A DNA stretch of 34,147 nt from positions 1 to 34,147 of the forward strand of contig NZ_FYBH01000017.1 of assembly GCF_900185595.1 (NCBI RefSeq). The letters are read 5' to 3'. A model generated the notes under the pieces. That model worked only from the letters and a program-made list of their open reading frames with translations, had not been told where the DNA came from and ran no database searches. The stretch comes from Calothrix rhizosoleniae SC01. Its GTDB lineage: Bacteria > Cyanobacteriota > Cyanobacteriia > Cyanobacteriales > Nostocaceae. Below, in pieces: positions 9,208 to 17,287 of the stretch (positions are counted from its first letter, which is position 1; each line of letters begins with the position of its first letter). The translations under genes and the position numbers were made by a program.

Positions 9208-9233
9208 GGTAGTTGGGCTTTTTCCCAATTACC
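9208..9233. terminator. Hairpin between convergent genes
   Basis: GGTAGTTGGG pairs with CCCAATTACC (nine of ten positions) across the loop CTTTTT. It lies between the stops of the converging hypothetical gene (9140) and yraN (9245). It could act as a bidirectional transcription terminator, although there is no long T tract after the stem. Confidence 0.45.
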
Positions 9234-9244
9234 CCTCCCATATA

Positions 9245-9706
9245 TTAGCCCTGAATCGTAGAATCATCAAAAGCTGCGGGTATATATTCTTGCAGAAGGA
9301 ATTCATATTCCCCTGTGACAAAACCGAACAAATTTTGTTTGTTGACTATCCTTCCTTGTGAGCTGGATAAACGCTGACAGAGAACAATAGCAACATCAAA
9401 TCGGCATGAGTAATCTGCTTTGTGTGGATACTCAACTAAAAACATTTCTGCAGTACGCCAGATTTTGGTTTGTTTACGGGGAGCAACAGCATATCTTCCT
9501 CCTCCATCCCAATTACCAGCAGTTCTAGTTTTCACTTCAATAAACGCCAACAATTCATCTTGTTGAGCAATAATATCAATTTCACCCCACCGGCAAGAAA
9601 AGCGGTGGTGTAGAATTATCCAACCAGTAGATTGCAGCCATTTTACTACTAGGTCTTCTCCTAAAGCACCGATATCGGGATAATGGGATGGAGAATGGTT
9701 TGCCAT
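9245..9706 (-). CDS. YraN/UPF0102 family nuclease-like protein
   Basis: This 153-residue protein shows the UPF0102 pattern: GALGEDLVVKWLQSTGWIIL at residues 13-32, then CRWGEIDIIAQQDELLAFIE at 38-57 running into VKTR, and ALxKxxxW-like RKQTKIWRTA near 77-86. The Asp, Glu and Lys of GEIDxI...EVK form a restriction-endonuclease-like fold active site, and the family is often named YraN or putative endonuclease. Its cellular role is unclear; a link to Holliday-junction or recombination nucleases has been proposed from fold similarity. The length is slightly above the usual 120-130 because of a C-terminal tail (LLQEYIPAAFDDSTIQG). It is divergent from the pentapeptide gene, with only 3 bp between the two start codons, so the two promoters must lie within each other's coding regions. 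Confidence 0.85.
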   Translation of the reverse strand: MANHSPSHYPDIGALGEDLVVKWLQSTGWIILHHRFSCRWGEIDIIAQQDELLAFIEVKTRTAGNWDGGGRYAVAPRKQTKIWRTAEMFLVEYPHKADYSCRFDVAIVLCQRLSSSQGRIVNKQNLFGFVTGEYEFLLQEYIPAAFDDSTIQG

Positions 9707-9709
9707 TGA

Positions 9710-10285
9710 ATGAAATATACAATGAATTTTAAATTAAATAATGTTCTGAAACAGGCACTGGGCAATGTTCCCCAGGTCAGCCGTACAAAACGAGAACGCG
9801 TTTGGAAGGTCGCAATCAGTTTATTATTGGGAGGAGTATTGTGGCTCACCGGATTGATCTATTTTTCTCCTCCTGTATTAGCACTTAACTATAACAACCG
9901 TATCCTAGAAGGAGTTGATTTTGCTGGACAAGATTTGACAGATTCCAGTTTCGATCATGCTAATCTCCGTAAAAGTAATTTTAGTAACTCTAATGTTCGT
10001 GGGGTAAGATTTTTTTCAGCCAACTTATCTAGAGCTAATTTTACTGATGCTGACCTCAGATATGCTGATTTAGAGTCAGTCCGTCTAACTAACGCTAATC
10101 TAACAAATGCGAACCTAGAGGGAGCTTTCTGCACTAACACCATGTTTGATAAAGCAATTATTGATGGTGCAGATTTTACGGATGTTTATCTCCGTAGTGC
10201 AGTACAAAAAAAACTATGTGAGGTCGCAAAGGGTACTAATCCAACTACAGGTAGAAAAACTAGCGAAACCTTAATGTGTCCTTAA
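9710..10285 (+). CDS. Pentapeptide-repeat protein, probably lumenal or periplasmic
   Basis: This 191-residue protein has a basic N-terminus (TKRERVWK), a membrane or signal segment at about 33-59 (VAISLLLGGVLWLTGLIYF) ending in a likely cleavage site at VLALNYN, and about 15 A(D/N)LXX-type pentapeptide units from about 66 to 160 (VDFAGQDLTDSSFDHANLRK and so on). It ends with CEVAKGTNPTTGRKTSETLMCP, a Cys-bearing tail also seen in thylakoid lumenal pentapeptide proteins. The repeats fold as a right-handed quadrilateral beta helix; the function is unknown. The start could be the internal ATG at 9722. Assignment to the lumen rather than the periplasm is inference. Confidence 0.8.
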   Translation: MKYTMNFKLNNVLKQALGNVPQVSRTKRERVWKVAISLLLGGVLWLTGLIYFSPPVLALNYNNRILEGVDFAGQDLTDSSFDHANLRKSNFSNSNVRGVRFFSANLSRANFTDADLRYADLESVRLTNANLTNANLEGAFCTNTMFDKAIIDGADFTDVYLRSAVQKKLCEVAKGTNPTTGRKTSETLMCP

Positions 10286-10290
10286 AATTA

Positions 10291-10683
10291 ATACCATTTT
10301 GAAAAAAAATGGGACAGATGGGTAGCTCACAAGGGTAGGTTTTTAACATTTCGGTTGAGGCTAGACTTGGGAGATTACAAGACAGGCAGACAAGGAAGAT
10401 TGTTCAATGGAAAAATAGGGTTTTGAACCAGTTTGTATTGTTGGGAACCGTACTTTTTTGGTTCGGTTTTTTCCTCTTGTCTACTTTCCTTTTCCTCCTT
10501 GGGGATTATAGGTGGGTTGTCTACCTTGTCTGACCAACCAACACCCAATTGTAAAAAGCCTACACCTGTGAACAGATGGGTAGGGGCAGGGCATCGATCA
10601 ATCTTTCAATATATAAAAGTATCTTGCTGGTGCTGTGCCCTTACGAAGAATTTATATGTTACAAACATTATTTGAACTGGTAT
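10291..10683. repeat. Possible inverted-repeat element filling a 425 bp gap
   Basis: The gap between the pentapeptide gene and cytM begins with ATACCATTTTGAAAAAAAAT (10291) and ends with TTTGAACTGGTAT (10683). These are related to each other as inverted ends (ATACCAnTTnnAA) and to the ATACC-type ends at 25804-25988, 22805-22949 and 29008. It contains an 80-codon open frame at 10433-10675 that does not look coding, and a weak GAACC/GGTTC hairpin followed by T6 near 10445-10470. Whether the 393 bp is one element or two unrelated ends is undecided. Confidence 0.35.
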
Positions 10684-10710
10684 AAGGTGGGTTTCGTTTT
10701 TCAGGCTTAG

Positions 10711-11085
10711 CTAAATTTTTTCCAAATAGCTGAGAAGATCCGCCATTTCTTGTGTACTGGGTTGAAATTTGGGCATGGGTGGGGTTTCTCCACTAATAAC
10801 CTGGAAAATTAAGCCGTAGCGGGATTTATGTTTGGATACACCTTTTAAACTAGGTCCCACCCGTCCATCAGCTTGCAAGCCATGACAACCAGCACAGTTG
10901 ATTTGGAAAATTGCGCTTCCTTGTATGGGATCCCCTGTTAGGGAAAGAACAGTTTTGACATATGGATCCGAATGCTTTGATATGCGAACAGCCAAAACAC
11001 CTAAGAGTACTGCTAACACAATTGCTACAAAAATCAAAGCAATCCGCTGAATTAAAATTTCGGGTTTGGTGAGTTGGTTATCCAA
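10711..11085 (-). CDS. cytM: Cytochrome cM
   Basis: This 124-residue class I c-type cytochrome has an N-terminal membrane anchor (about residues 13-33, ALIFVAIVLAVLLGVLAVRI), the heme attachment site CAGCH near 63-67, and a distal methionine ligand in TPPMPKFQ near 101-108. It is followed by the final helix TQEMADLLSYLEKI. Cytochrome cM is a small membrane-anchored redox protein of cyanobacteria, implicated in switching or modulating electron flow in photosynthetic and respiratory chains under stress or dark conditions. It is divergent from petG with about 210 bp between them, so two electron-transport genes share one intergenic region. Confidence 0.9.
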   Translation of the reverse strand: MDNQLTKPEILIQRIALIFVAIVLAVLLGVLAVRISKHSDPYVKTVLSLTGDPIQGSAIFQINCAGCHGLQADGRVGPSLKGVSKHKSRYGLIFQVISGETPPMPKFQPSTQEMADLLSYLEKI

Positions 11086-11293
11086 AGGTTTTACTTTTGT
11101 TAAGTTTAGCGATACAAAAATTTTATTTCATACACATAGCTTAAAAGTTCTTGATTATGGCTGCAAGTATAAATAATATTTTCTTGCTGAAATATTATTA
11201 TCTCAGGTGATTTTCTGGCAAGGGATGAATGCCATATTTGGTAAGATTAGGGACAGAAACGTTTGTTTATAAATTGCAATAAGGAGCTTAAAC

Positions 11294-11407
11294 GTGGTTG
11301 AACCCCTACTTTGTGGTATTGTTCTCGGATTAATTCCAGTTACCCTTGGTGGCTTGCTTTTCGCTGCTTATCAGCAATATAAGCGTCCTACTGAATTAGG
11401 AGGCTAA
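11294..11407 (+). CDS. petG: Cytochrome b6f complex subunit V (PetG)
   Basis: This 37-residue ORF starts at GTG and reads [20 protein letters not shown] followed by [17 protein letters not shown], the near-invariant PetG sequence. PetG is a single-span subunit at the periphery of the cytochrome b6f complex in the thylakoid membrane, needed for assembly and stability of the complex. AAGGAG at 11281-11286 is a good ribosome-binding site 7 bp before the GTG and supports this start. The preceding genes are on the other strand, so it is monocistronic or the first of a short transcript. Just downstream begins repeat DNA (GATGGAGGGATGGAGTGAAA and heptamers). Confidence 0.96.
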   Translation: MVEPLLCGIVLGLIPVTLGGLLFAAYQQYKRPTELGG

Positions 11408-11484
11408 GGGCACGAGGGATGGAGGGATGGAGTGAAAGAGTGAATGAATGATATCTTCTCCTTTTTCTCCTTTGTCTCTCTCCT

Positions 11485-11596
11485 CCCAACTCCCAACTCC
11501 CAACTCCCAACTAACAACTAACAACTAACAACTCCCAACTAACAACTAACAACTAACAACTAACAACTAACAACTAACAACTAACAACTCCCAACT
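11485..11596. repeat. Sixteen tandem heptamers (CCCAACT/AACAACT)
   Basis: Sixteen contiguous 7-bp units run without interruption: four CCCAACT, three AACAACT, one CCCAACT, seven AACAACT and a final CCCAACT. This is the short tandemly repeated repetitive class of heterocystous cyanobacteria. The units have no spacers, so it is not a CRISPR array. The array overlaps the 3' end of rsmD (stop at 11574-11576). Confidence 0.95.
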
Positions 11597-12149
11597 CATG
11601 GGATAGTAAATATCGATAGAAAGTAATTGCAGTACTACCGTAAACCTTTTCCCGGCATATTTCCCAATTAGCAATCGCAGGTGGGCTCCAACCTTGGGAA
11701 CTATGCTCCACTGCTATTTCTCCTTGAGGATCTAAAAGTTGATAGTCAGCGATCGCTTCTAGTACTTTTTGGTAAAATAACCCACTAGCATAGGGAGGGT
11801 CGAAGTAAATACGGTCGAATTTCTGCCCTGCAAGTTTTGTTAATTCTTGTAAAGCATCTCCTCGGATTACTTGCCAATGTTGCGTATTATCAGCTACTTG
11901 CAACCAGTTCTGTTGGATGATGCTACAAGCACGAGATGATTTTTCAATACCTACTAATACACTGGCTCCTCTACACAAAGCCTCTGCACCCATTGCACCA
12001 GTTCCAGTGCATAAATCTAGCCACCGACAGTCAGTAATTGTTCCTTGCCAAATATTAAATATTGCTTGCCTCACCCGCGAACTTGTGGGTCTTGTGTCTT
12101 TACCTGGTAAAGTTTTTAGCTGACGATTACCATAAATTCTCAAAGACAT
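11574..12149 (-). CDS. rsmD: 16S rRNA (guanine966-N2)-methyltransferase RsmD
   Basis: This 191-residue methyltransferase modifies G966 of 16S rRNA during 30S assembly, using SAM. It shows RPTSSRVRQAIFNIW near residues 20-34 (the RsmD substrate-binding start), the SAM loop LDLCTGTGAMGAEALCRGA near 45-63, and the catalytic DPPY in RIYFDPPYASG near 114-124. The ATG at 12149 is chosen over an in-frame GTG 6 bp upstream because MSLRIYG is the usual beginning. The last residues (about HELGVVSC) are encoded by tandem heptamers, so the natural C-terminus may have been replaced; all functional motifs lie upstream. Confidence 0.9.
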   Translation of the reverse strand: MSLRIYGNRQLKTLPGKDTRPTSSRVRQAIFNIWQGTITDCRWLDLCTGTGAMGAEALCRGASVLVGIEKSSRACSIIQQNWLQVADNTQHWQVIRGDALQELTKLAGQKFDRIYFDPPYASGLFYQKVLEAIADYQLLDPQGEIAVEHSSQGWSPPAIANWEICREKVYGSTAITFYRYLLSHELGVVSC

Positions 12150-12246
12150 AATCACAAAGATAGCAAACTTGAGGGCAAAAGCGGGTCTACCCTTTCAATA
12201 TTTTTATACAAGATGAGTAATAGGTGAAAACTATAACATTCTACAG

Positions 12247-12882
12247 CTAGGCAGCTATTTGTTCGCGGACTTGGGAAACAAAGTTAGAGAGAATTTGCAG
12301 TCCCACATTAGCAGATTTTTCGGGGTGAAATTGAACTGCCATTAAATTTTCATGGGCGATGGCAGCTGTTACAGTTTGACTACCGTGGGTAGTAGTAGCT
12401 GCACGGATTTCCGGCTGACTTGGGTCAACATAATAAGAATGAACAAAATATACCCAAGGTTGAGCAGATAAGTACTCCCATAAAAGACATTTTGGTTGAG
12501 TTAATTCCAGCTGATTCCAACCCATATGAGGAATAGTTAAATCAGGCTCGGGACGAAAACGTCTAACTTTACCAGGTAAAATTCCTAGCCCAGGTTCTTT
12601 ACCTTCTTCGCTGGATTCAAATAAAATTTGTAGTCCCAGACAAATTCCTAAAAATGGTTTCCCTGAAGCAATAACTGCTTTGATCGGCTCTTCTAATCCA
12701 CGTTCTCTGATGTGTTTTACAGCAGGATCAAAAGCACCTACCCCTGGTAAAACAATAGCATCTGCTTGTTCTAAATCTTTGGCAGAAGAAGTTACTTTCG
12801 GAATCGCTCCGGTTTTTTCCAAACCTTTGCAGACTGAATGCAAATTTCCCATGTCATAATCAACAACTGCAATTAACGCCAT
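12247..12882 (-). CDS. hisH: Imidazole glycerol phosphate synthase, glutaminase subunit HisH
   Basis: This 211-residue class I glutamine amidotransferase begins MALIAVVDYDMGNLHSVCKG, typical of HisH. The nucleophile is Cys81 in GICLGLQILFE, and the His-Glu pair is in VQFHPEKSAN near residue 185. The oxyanion-strand block LPGVGAFDPAV lies near 45-55. HisH supplies ammonia from glutamine to HisF, which makes imidazole glycerol phosphate and AICAR in histidine synthesis. The gene stands alone, as histidine genes in cyanobacteria are usually scattered; hisF is not in the window. Confidence 0.95.
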   Translation of the reverse strand: MALIAVVDYDMGNLHSVCKGLEKTGAIPKVTSSAKDLEQADAIVLPGVGAFDPAVKHIRERGLEEPIKAVIASGKPFLGICLGLQILFESSEEGKEPGLGILPGKVRRFRPEPDLTIPHMGWNQLELTQPKCLLWEYLSAQPWVYFVHSYYVDPSQPEIRAATTTHGSQTVTAAIAHENLMAVQFHPEKSANVGLQILSNFVSQVREQIAA

Positions 12883-12941
12883 TTACCTGCTCCCTGTAAA
12901 TTAATTTATGGAGGGTGTTTCTATTTTAAATAATATTTTCC

Positions 12942-13469
12942 ATGAAGAAAAGGTTTCTATTAACTTCTTTTGAGACTTGGCTACCCCATCAACGCTCAAA
13001 TTCAAGTGATGATTTGTTGATTGAACTATCGAAACTTAACTCAATATCCCATAATTTAAACTTGCTCCGACTTTTGCCTGTAGATATTGAGCTTGCTAGT
13101 AGTCAAGTATTAGAAAGAATTGCAGAACTACAACCAGATGTAATTATTTGTTGTGGAATGGCAGAAAGTCGCCTCCTATTAACTGTGGAGTTTCAAGCTC
13201 GCAAGACATTTATAGATGGTGAAGAAAATGTTTTACCAACAAAAGTTGATTTAGAGCAGCTGGTTCTGGGAATATCATCAGTGGAGATTAGCCATGATTG
13301 TGGAAAATTTGTCTGTGAAGGTCTTTATTATTCTGTATTAGATTATCTACAACAGCACCATCGCCAGATTCCTTGTATTTTTGTTCATGTTCCCATTTTG
13401 ACTAGGGAAAACTTACCTATAATGCTGGCAGATTTTTTATTAATTGTTGATGGTATGGCAACTTTATAA
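12942..13469 (+). CDS. Pyroglutamyl-peptidase I (C15) family protein
   Basis: This 175-residue protein starts KKRFLLTSFETWLPHQRSNS, the counterpart of the C15 opening (LLTGFEPFxxxxxNPS). The family's Glu-Cys-His site appears to be present: Glu in CGMAESRLLLTVEFQAR near residues 67-83, Cys in CGKFVCEGLYYSVLDYL near 122-138, and His in PCIFVHVPI near 144-152. C15 enzymes remove N-terminal pyroglutamate from peptides in the cytoplasm. The protein is shorter than the usual 200-215 residues and the opening lacks the standard Gly, so it belongs to a divergent cyanobacterial branch and activity is not certain. DUF3370 begins 39 bp after its stop, suggesting one transcript. Confidence 0.72.
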   Translation: MKKRFLLTSFETWLPHQRSNSSDDLLIELSKLNSISHNLNLLRLLPVDIELASSQVLERIAELQPDVIICCGMAESRLLLTVEFQARKTFIDGEENVLPTKVDLEQLVLGISSVEISHDCGKFVCEGLYYSVLDYLQQHHRQIPCIFVHVPILTRENLPIMLADFLLIVDGMATL

Positions 13470-13508
13470 GTTAATGACTGTCTGAAACTAAAAAAATATC
13501 TACTAATT

Positions 13509-14864
13509 ATGTTGCTATTCTTACCCGATTTATTTATTGCCCAAACTACTCCTCCTGCAAAGGAGTTGGTAAAAATTCAAGAGGTACGTCCTTTACCGGG
13601 TAAACTCGATCAAATCCCCACTTTTAATAGCAATAGTCCAGAAAAGGTACTCAAACCAGGAATACTACTTTCTACCTTCCCCCCCCAAGGGAAAAAGATG
13701 CCCGCAGCCCACCTGAATTTTCCGTTTCAGGGACGGTTTGATGTGTTTGCCCATCATGTTGCTCAAGCAAGCTCTGGGAAGGATTTACGGACTTTGTATT
13801 TGGGGATATTGCTACATAACCCTGACCAAAAGACGGTGAAAATAAATGTGTTGCAGGGAGCAAGTTATTTAAGCCAACCAGATGCTCCTTTTATTCAGCT
13901 ACCTAGTTTTAGTCAGAATATTTTGGGTAGAGTATTTGCTGGCCCAGGCGATCGGGTGATGAATGATATACTCAGGGGCAGAAGAAGAAATATTTTCCCA
14001 GCCCAAATTATCATCCCTCCCAGACAAAGTCGGATGTTGCTCAATGCGCCAATCCCTGTCAAAGATTTAACACCACCCCTGAATGGTCGCTCTACCTTTG
14101 CTCGTTTGCATAGTAATGGTAAAGTCTACGCTGCTAGCTTGGCCATGTTTGCACCGACAAATGATGATGACAAGGAACGTGCCCCGATTTTAAAAGAATG
14201 GTTAAATTTACTTGACAATAGTGAGATAGCTGGCCCTAGAGATAAAGCTCCCACTCCACCGAATGCAACTAATGGAGGGATAATTTATGGTCGTGTGGCG
14301 GGAGTTGCTCAAGGTTCCCAATGGCGAGCATTGATTACAGATAATAACAAGGTAAAATATCTGACAATTCCTCAACCAGGAAAAGCTTATTCTTACCCCC
14401 TGAGTACAGTTCCTGGAGGTACTTTGGGGACTCAGCAAATTCAAAGTGCAAAGATGCTAGTACGCTATCCTGACACGGCATACAGTGCCCACGGGAATTA
14501 TGGCATTCAGTATAATTTACAATTACCCTTGTATAACAAAAGTAAAGTTTCTCAGAGGGTAACTGTATCAATACAAACTCCTGTGAAGGAAGATAGATTA
14601 AGTCAACGAGGACTGCGTTTTTTTAGTACTCCAGTACCACAAGTATTCTTCCGGGGGACAATACGCTTGCGTTACAAAAATGATCGGGGTCAACGACAAA
14701 CTCGATATGTACATTTAGTCCAAAGAAGGGGTGAGCCCGGTAAACCTTTAGCTACACTGAATATACCAGCAAGCGATCGCCGCTTGGTAGAAGTTGATTT
14801 TCTCTACCCCCCAGATGCAACACCACCCCAGGTTTTGACCGTTTCTACTCCGTTGGATGAGTGA
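13509..14864 (+). CDS. DUF3370 exported protein
   Basis: This 451-residue protein matches the cyanobacterial DUF3370 family, with FDVFAHHVAQASSGKDLRTL, YLGILLHNPDQKTVKINVLQ, and FARLHSNGKVYAASLAMFAP. The family is predicted to be exported and has no known function. The N-terminus MLLFLPDLFIAQT is a very short signal peptide. The frame continues upstream to a stop at 13467-13469 through NDCLKLKKYLLI, which would supply the basic n-region and more of the hydrophobic core, but has no ATG, GTG or TTG; a CTG at 13482 is the only near-start. Either the usual start was lost or a rare codon is used. The stop codon TGA lies inside an octamer repeat array. Confidence 0.78.
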   Translation: MLLFLPDLFIAQTTPPAKELVKIQEVRPLPGKLDQIPTFNSNSPEKVLKPGILLSTFPPQGKKMPAAHLNFPFQGRFDVFAHHVAQASSGKDLRTLYLGILLHNPDQKTVKINVLQGASYLSQPDAPFIQLPSFSQNILGRVFAGPGDRVMNDILRGRRRNIFPAQIIIPPRQSRMLLNAPIPVKDLTPPLNGRSTFARLHSNGKVYAASLAMFAPTNDDDKERAPILKEWLNLLDNSEIAGPRDKAPTPPNATNGGIIYGRVAGVAQGSQWRALITDNNKVKYLTIPQPGKAYSYPLSTVPGGTLGTQQIQSAKMLVRYPDTAYSAHGNYGIQYNLQLPLYNKSKVSQRVTVSIQTPVKEDRLSQRGLRFFSTPVPQVFFRGTIRLRYKNDRGQRQTRYVHLVQRRGEPGKPLATLNIPASDRRLVEVDFLYPPDATPPQVLTVSTPLDE

Positions 14865-14922
14865 AGGAGTGAAGGAGTGAGGGAATGAAAGAATAGGGGA
14901 GTGAAAGAGTGAGGGAGTGAAA
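14859..14922. repeat. Eight tandem GAGTGAAG-type octamers
   Basis: Eight successive 8-bp units (GAGTGAAG, GAGTGAAG, GAGTGAGG, GAATGAAA, GAATAGGG, GAGTGAAA, GAGTGAGG, GAGTGAAA) follow on from the DUF3370 coding sequence. The first unit supplies the last codon and the TGA stop of that gene. The period is 8, unlike the heptamers elsewhere in the window. Confidence 0.85.
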
Positions 14923-15002
14923 GAATTAATGATTTATCTACTTTCCCTGCTCCCTCTCTGTCTTTTTTTCGGCAGAGGTATTGAGTAATACCGGTAAAAA
15001 AA

Positions 15003-15887
15003 TTAGCGGAATTTATTGGGGTTTAACTGTAAGCCAGATGAAGCAGGATTAGAACCATTACGAATAGTAACTCCATCTCGCAAATATCTAGAATTACCAC
15101 CATCATTTTCATCTAAGAAATATTTAAGTTTGATGGCATCCTTAGATACTGCACTGCGATTAATACTACTACTGCGGTTCCGTCTGCCGAAAATACCTAC
15201 TTGTTTAAAGATATCTTCTATCTCATTGCCATTGCTAGTACTAGTGTAAGTATTAACACCAATAGTTTCCTGTCCGCTATCAGCAGTAGTCAAATTGTTG
15301 AAAATTTGATTGCGAGTTGAATAAGCATCCTGTCCTGGTGGTATTGTGAGGATTAATCGACAACTACTATCCTTGTCAGTGGTAACACATAGAGTGTCGT
15401 AACCATTTAGTCGGGAATTACGCAGCTCTAGTAAGCCATCTGGACGATACCTTTCCAGGCGTTCAGCAATAGTTCGACAGCGTCTTTCTGCATCCCAACC
15501 ACCACCTAAAGTTCTGGGAACTGCCCATGCAAAGTACCTTCCTGGCTGACTTTCAGGTTGATACATCACTGTATATTGACGATTCTGAAACAAACAATTA
15601 AACCTGGTTCCAGAAGTAATGGAGCTATTGGTATTAGGAGATGGTCTGCTGTTAGTGGAAGAGGTGCTGGTAGTTACAGTAGAGGTTGAGCTACCGTCAC
15701 GGCTGCGAGTATTTGATGTTCTGGTTCTGGTAACGCTGTTATTGGAGTTTTGATTGGTGTTACCAGGGGATGATGTTGTGGGAACCACAACGTCTCTATT
15801 TGTTTGTGCAGAAGCGATGGAATTAGCCAGAAATATGGATAATCCCAAACCGCTACAAAGAATAAATTTTAGGGTTGGTGATGACAT
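15003..15887 (-). CDS. COP23 domain protein, exported
   Basis: This 294-residue protein has a signal peptide (about residues 1-27: LKFILCSGLGLSIFLANSIA, cleaved near SA-QT). A low-complexity Ser/Thr/Asn/Arg linker follows (about 30-92). The COP23 domain (about 93-215) contains RFNCLFQNRQYTVMY, AWAVPRTLGGGWDAERRCRT, IAERLERYRPDGL and YDTLCVT. COP23 was named from a circadian-oscillating membrane-associated protein of a unicellular cyanobacterium. Paired cysteines in the domain suggest extracytoplasmic disulfides. The C-terminal part (about 215-294) is Asn/Ser-rich and ends SSGLQLNPNKFR. The molecular function is unknown. Confidence 0.82.
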   Translation of the reverse strand: MSSPTLKFILCSGLGLSIFLANSIASAQTNRDVVVPTTSSPGNTNQNSNNSVTRTRTSNTRSRDGSSTSTVTTSTSSTNSRPSPNTNSSITSGTRFNCLFQNRQYTVMYQPESQPGRYFAWAVPRTLGGGWDAERRCRTIAERLERYRPDGLLELRNSRLNGYDTLCVTTDKDSSCRLILTIPPGQDAYSTRNQIFNNLTTADSGQETIGVNTYTSTSNGNEIEDIFKQVGIFGRRNRSSSINRSAVSKDAIKLKYFLDENDGGNSRYLRDGVTIRNGSNPASSGLQLNPNKFR

Positions 15888-16008
15888 AAATCATCCTCTC
15901 GTTAAAATTAAAAATTGGGAGTTGTTAGATGTGATGACGCAGAAGTTCTATTTTTGATTCATTTGTATATCTTTATTTAAATTTCATCAATAGTTGGCTT
16001 AAGTTAGC

Positions 16009-16509
16009 TTAAATTTGAAATAGTGCTGTTAATGCCACCGCTAAAGCATCCGCAGCATCATCAGGTTTAGGAATCTCATCCAAATTTAACTCCCTAGCTA
16101 CAGCTTCCTGAACGTCGTATTTCTCAGCATTCCCATACCCCGTTAAAGCTTGTTTAATTTGTGCAGGGGTAAACTCTACATAGGGTAATTTGTGCTGTGC
16201 TAATACTAACATCAGCACCCCTCTAGCTTGGGCGACTAAAATAGTATTAGCCATGCGGTAAAAAAATAATTTCTCGATCGCCACTAAATCTGGTTTAATC
16301 TCTGTTAGCAGAGTGTGCAGATCGTCATGCAAAGTACATAGTCGCTGTCCCATTTCCTGTTTCGCAGGTGTACTAATGATCCCAAAATCAACCATATTTA
16401 CGGTTGTCTGAGATGTTTGATGACAGTCAAGAGTATCACTTTTACTGACAATTGCTCCAAATCCTAAAATAGCTAGTCCTGGATCTAATCCTAAAATTAG
16501 CTTTTCCAT
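16009..16509 (-). CDS. ruvC: Holliday junction resolvase RuvC
   Basis: This 166-residue endonuclease cuts four-way junctions after branch migration by RuvAB. The four acidic residues of the RNase-H-like active site are visible: Asp9 in [15 protein letters not shown], Glu in [15 protein letters not shown] near residue 79, and two Asp in [16 protein letters not shown] near 152-155. The block [20 protein letters not shown] near 114-133 is characteristic. Residues 23-40 ([20 protein letters not shown]) form a slightly longer loop than in enterobacterial RuvC. It stands alone; ruvA and ruvB are not nearby. Confidence 0.95.
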   Translation of the reverse strand: MEKLILGLDPGLAILGFGAIVSKSDTLDCHQTSQTTVNMVDFGIISTPAKQEMGQRLCTLHDDLHTLLTEIKPDLVAIEKLFFYRMANTILVAQARGVLMLVLAQHKLPYVEFTPAQIKQALTGYGNAEKYDVQEAVARELNLDEIPKPDDAADALAVALTALFQI

Positions 16510-17287
16510 GCAATGTTACTGTTCTGGGTCTGGAAACATTTCCAATTTTGGCACATTGGCAACTGATACCTACATTTCCAAGTCTAATGTAGGGGATAAC
16601 TCAGGTTTAATTTAACGAGGGAGTAGGGAGTAGGGGCATGGGAGTAGGGATGCCCCATACTTAAAAGTAGGGGATTTAATGTTGACGTTTTATCTGTCGG
16701 GCTTGCGCCTCTCCACCCAAATTTTCTTAACTTTCCACGGATAAATCCGGGGGCTATGTCATACCGGACGCGCTATCTCCTTTCAGGAGACGCTTCGCTA
16801 ACGCTAACAAACCATCCTGGAGTAGGGTATCTTCCCTCTGACCCTACTCCCTACTCCCTACTCCCTACTCCCTATTTTGGTGAAAATTCCTAATTTTTAC
16901 ACAATCCCAACAGATAAAACACGAAAGATTCATCTGCAACCCTCACCATCAATATTAATATCCAGTGGTCTGATAAAAAACTGTAAGTATGTTGTCCAAG
17001 CAGTTTAAAGATTTGAAATAAATCCTAGCTCTGAATCATAAAAGACAATTATAAAAACTAAGATATAAGGTGCGGGGTATAGTGTGGGATAAATAAATTT
17101 TTGCCAACACTTTTTTAATCAAGATTCCTTGTTTTAATTAAAAAATACTTGTATCAACTTTATACCAGTAAATATAATATGTAAAAAAATACTAATTTAA
17201 AGATTTAATACTTATGCTGTTTATTGAATATTCGGTTAATTTTCTGTTTTTGTTAATGATTGTTGTGAGTAGTGCTGGGAAATAGGT
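16510..17287. other. 778 bp gene-free region with inverted heptamer arrays
   Basis: No gene is supported here. GGGAGTA-type heptamers at 16619-16649 and their inverse CCCTACT heptamers at 16842-16876 bracket about 190 bp. Inside are an imperfect hairpin CCCCATACTT/AAGTAGGGG (16653-16673), which might be the right-end hairpin of a decayed IS200/IS605 element, and a self-complementary block CTCCTTTCAGGAG (16777-16789) followed by GACGCTTCGCTAACGC. From about 16900 to 17287 the DNA is AT-rich and probably holds the yvcK promoter, but I cannot place it. Confidence 0.6.

Noticed and set aside
10433-10675. 80-codon plus-strand frame in the pentapeptide-cytM gap
   Set aside because: Unusual composition (many Trp, Cys and Ser), no ribosome-binding site, and it lies inside a probable repeat element.
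11485-11596. CRISPR array
   Set aside because: Units are 7 bp and contiguous with no spacers; there are no cas genes in the window.
16653-16673. Right-end hairpin of a decayed IS200/IS605 element
   Set aside because: The hairpin is imperfect and no tnpA or tnpB remnant could be read next to it, so it is noted only as part of the repeat region.
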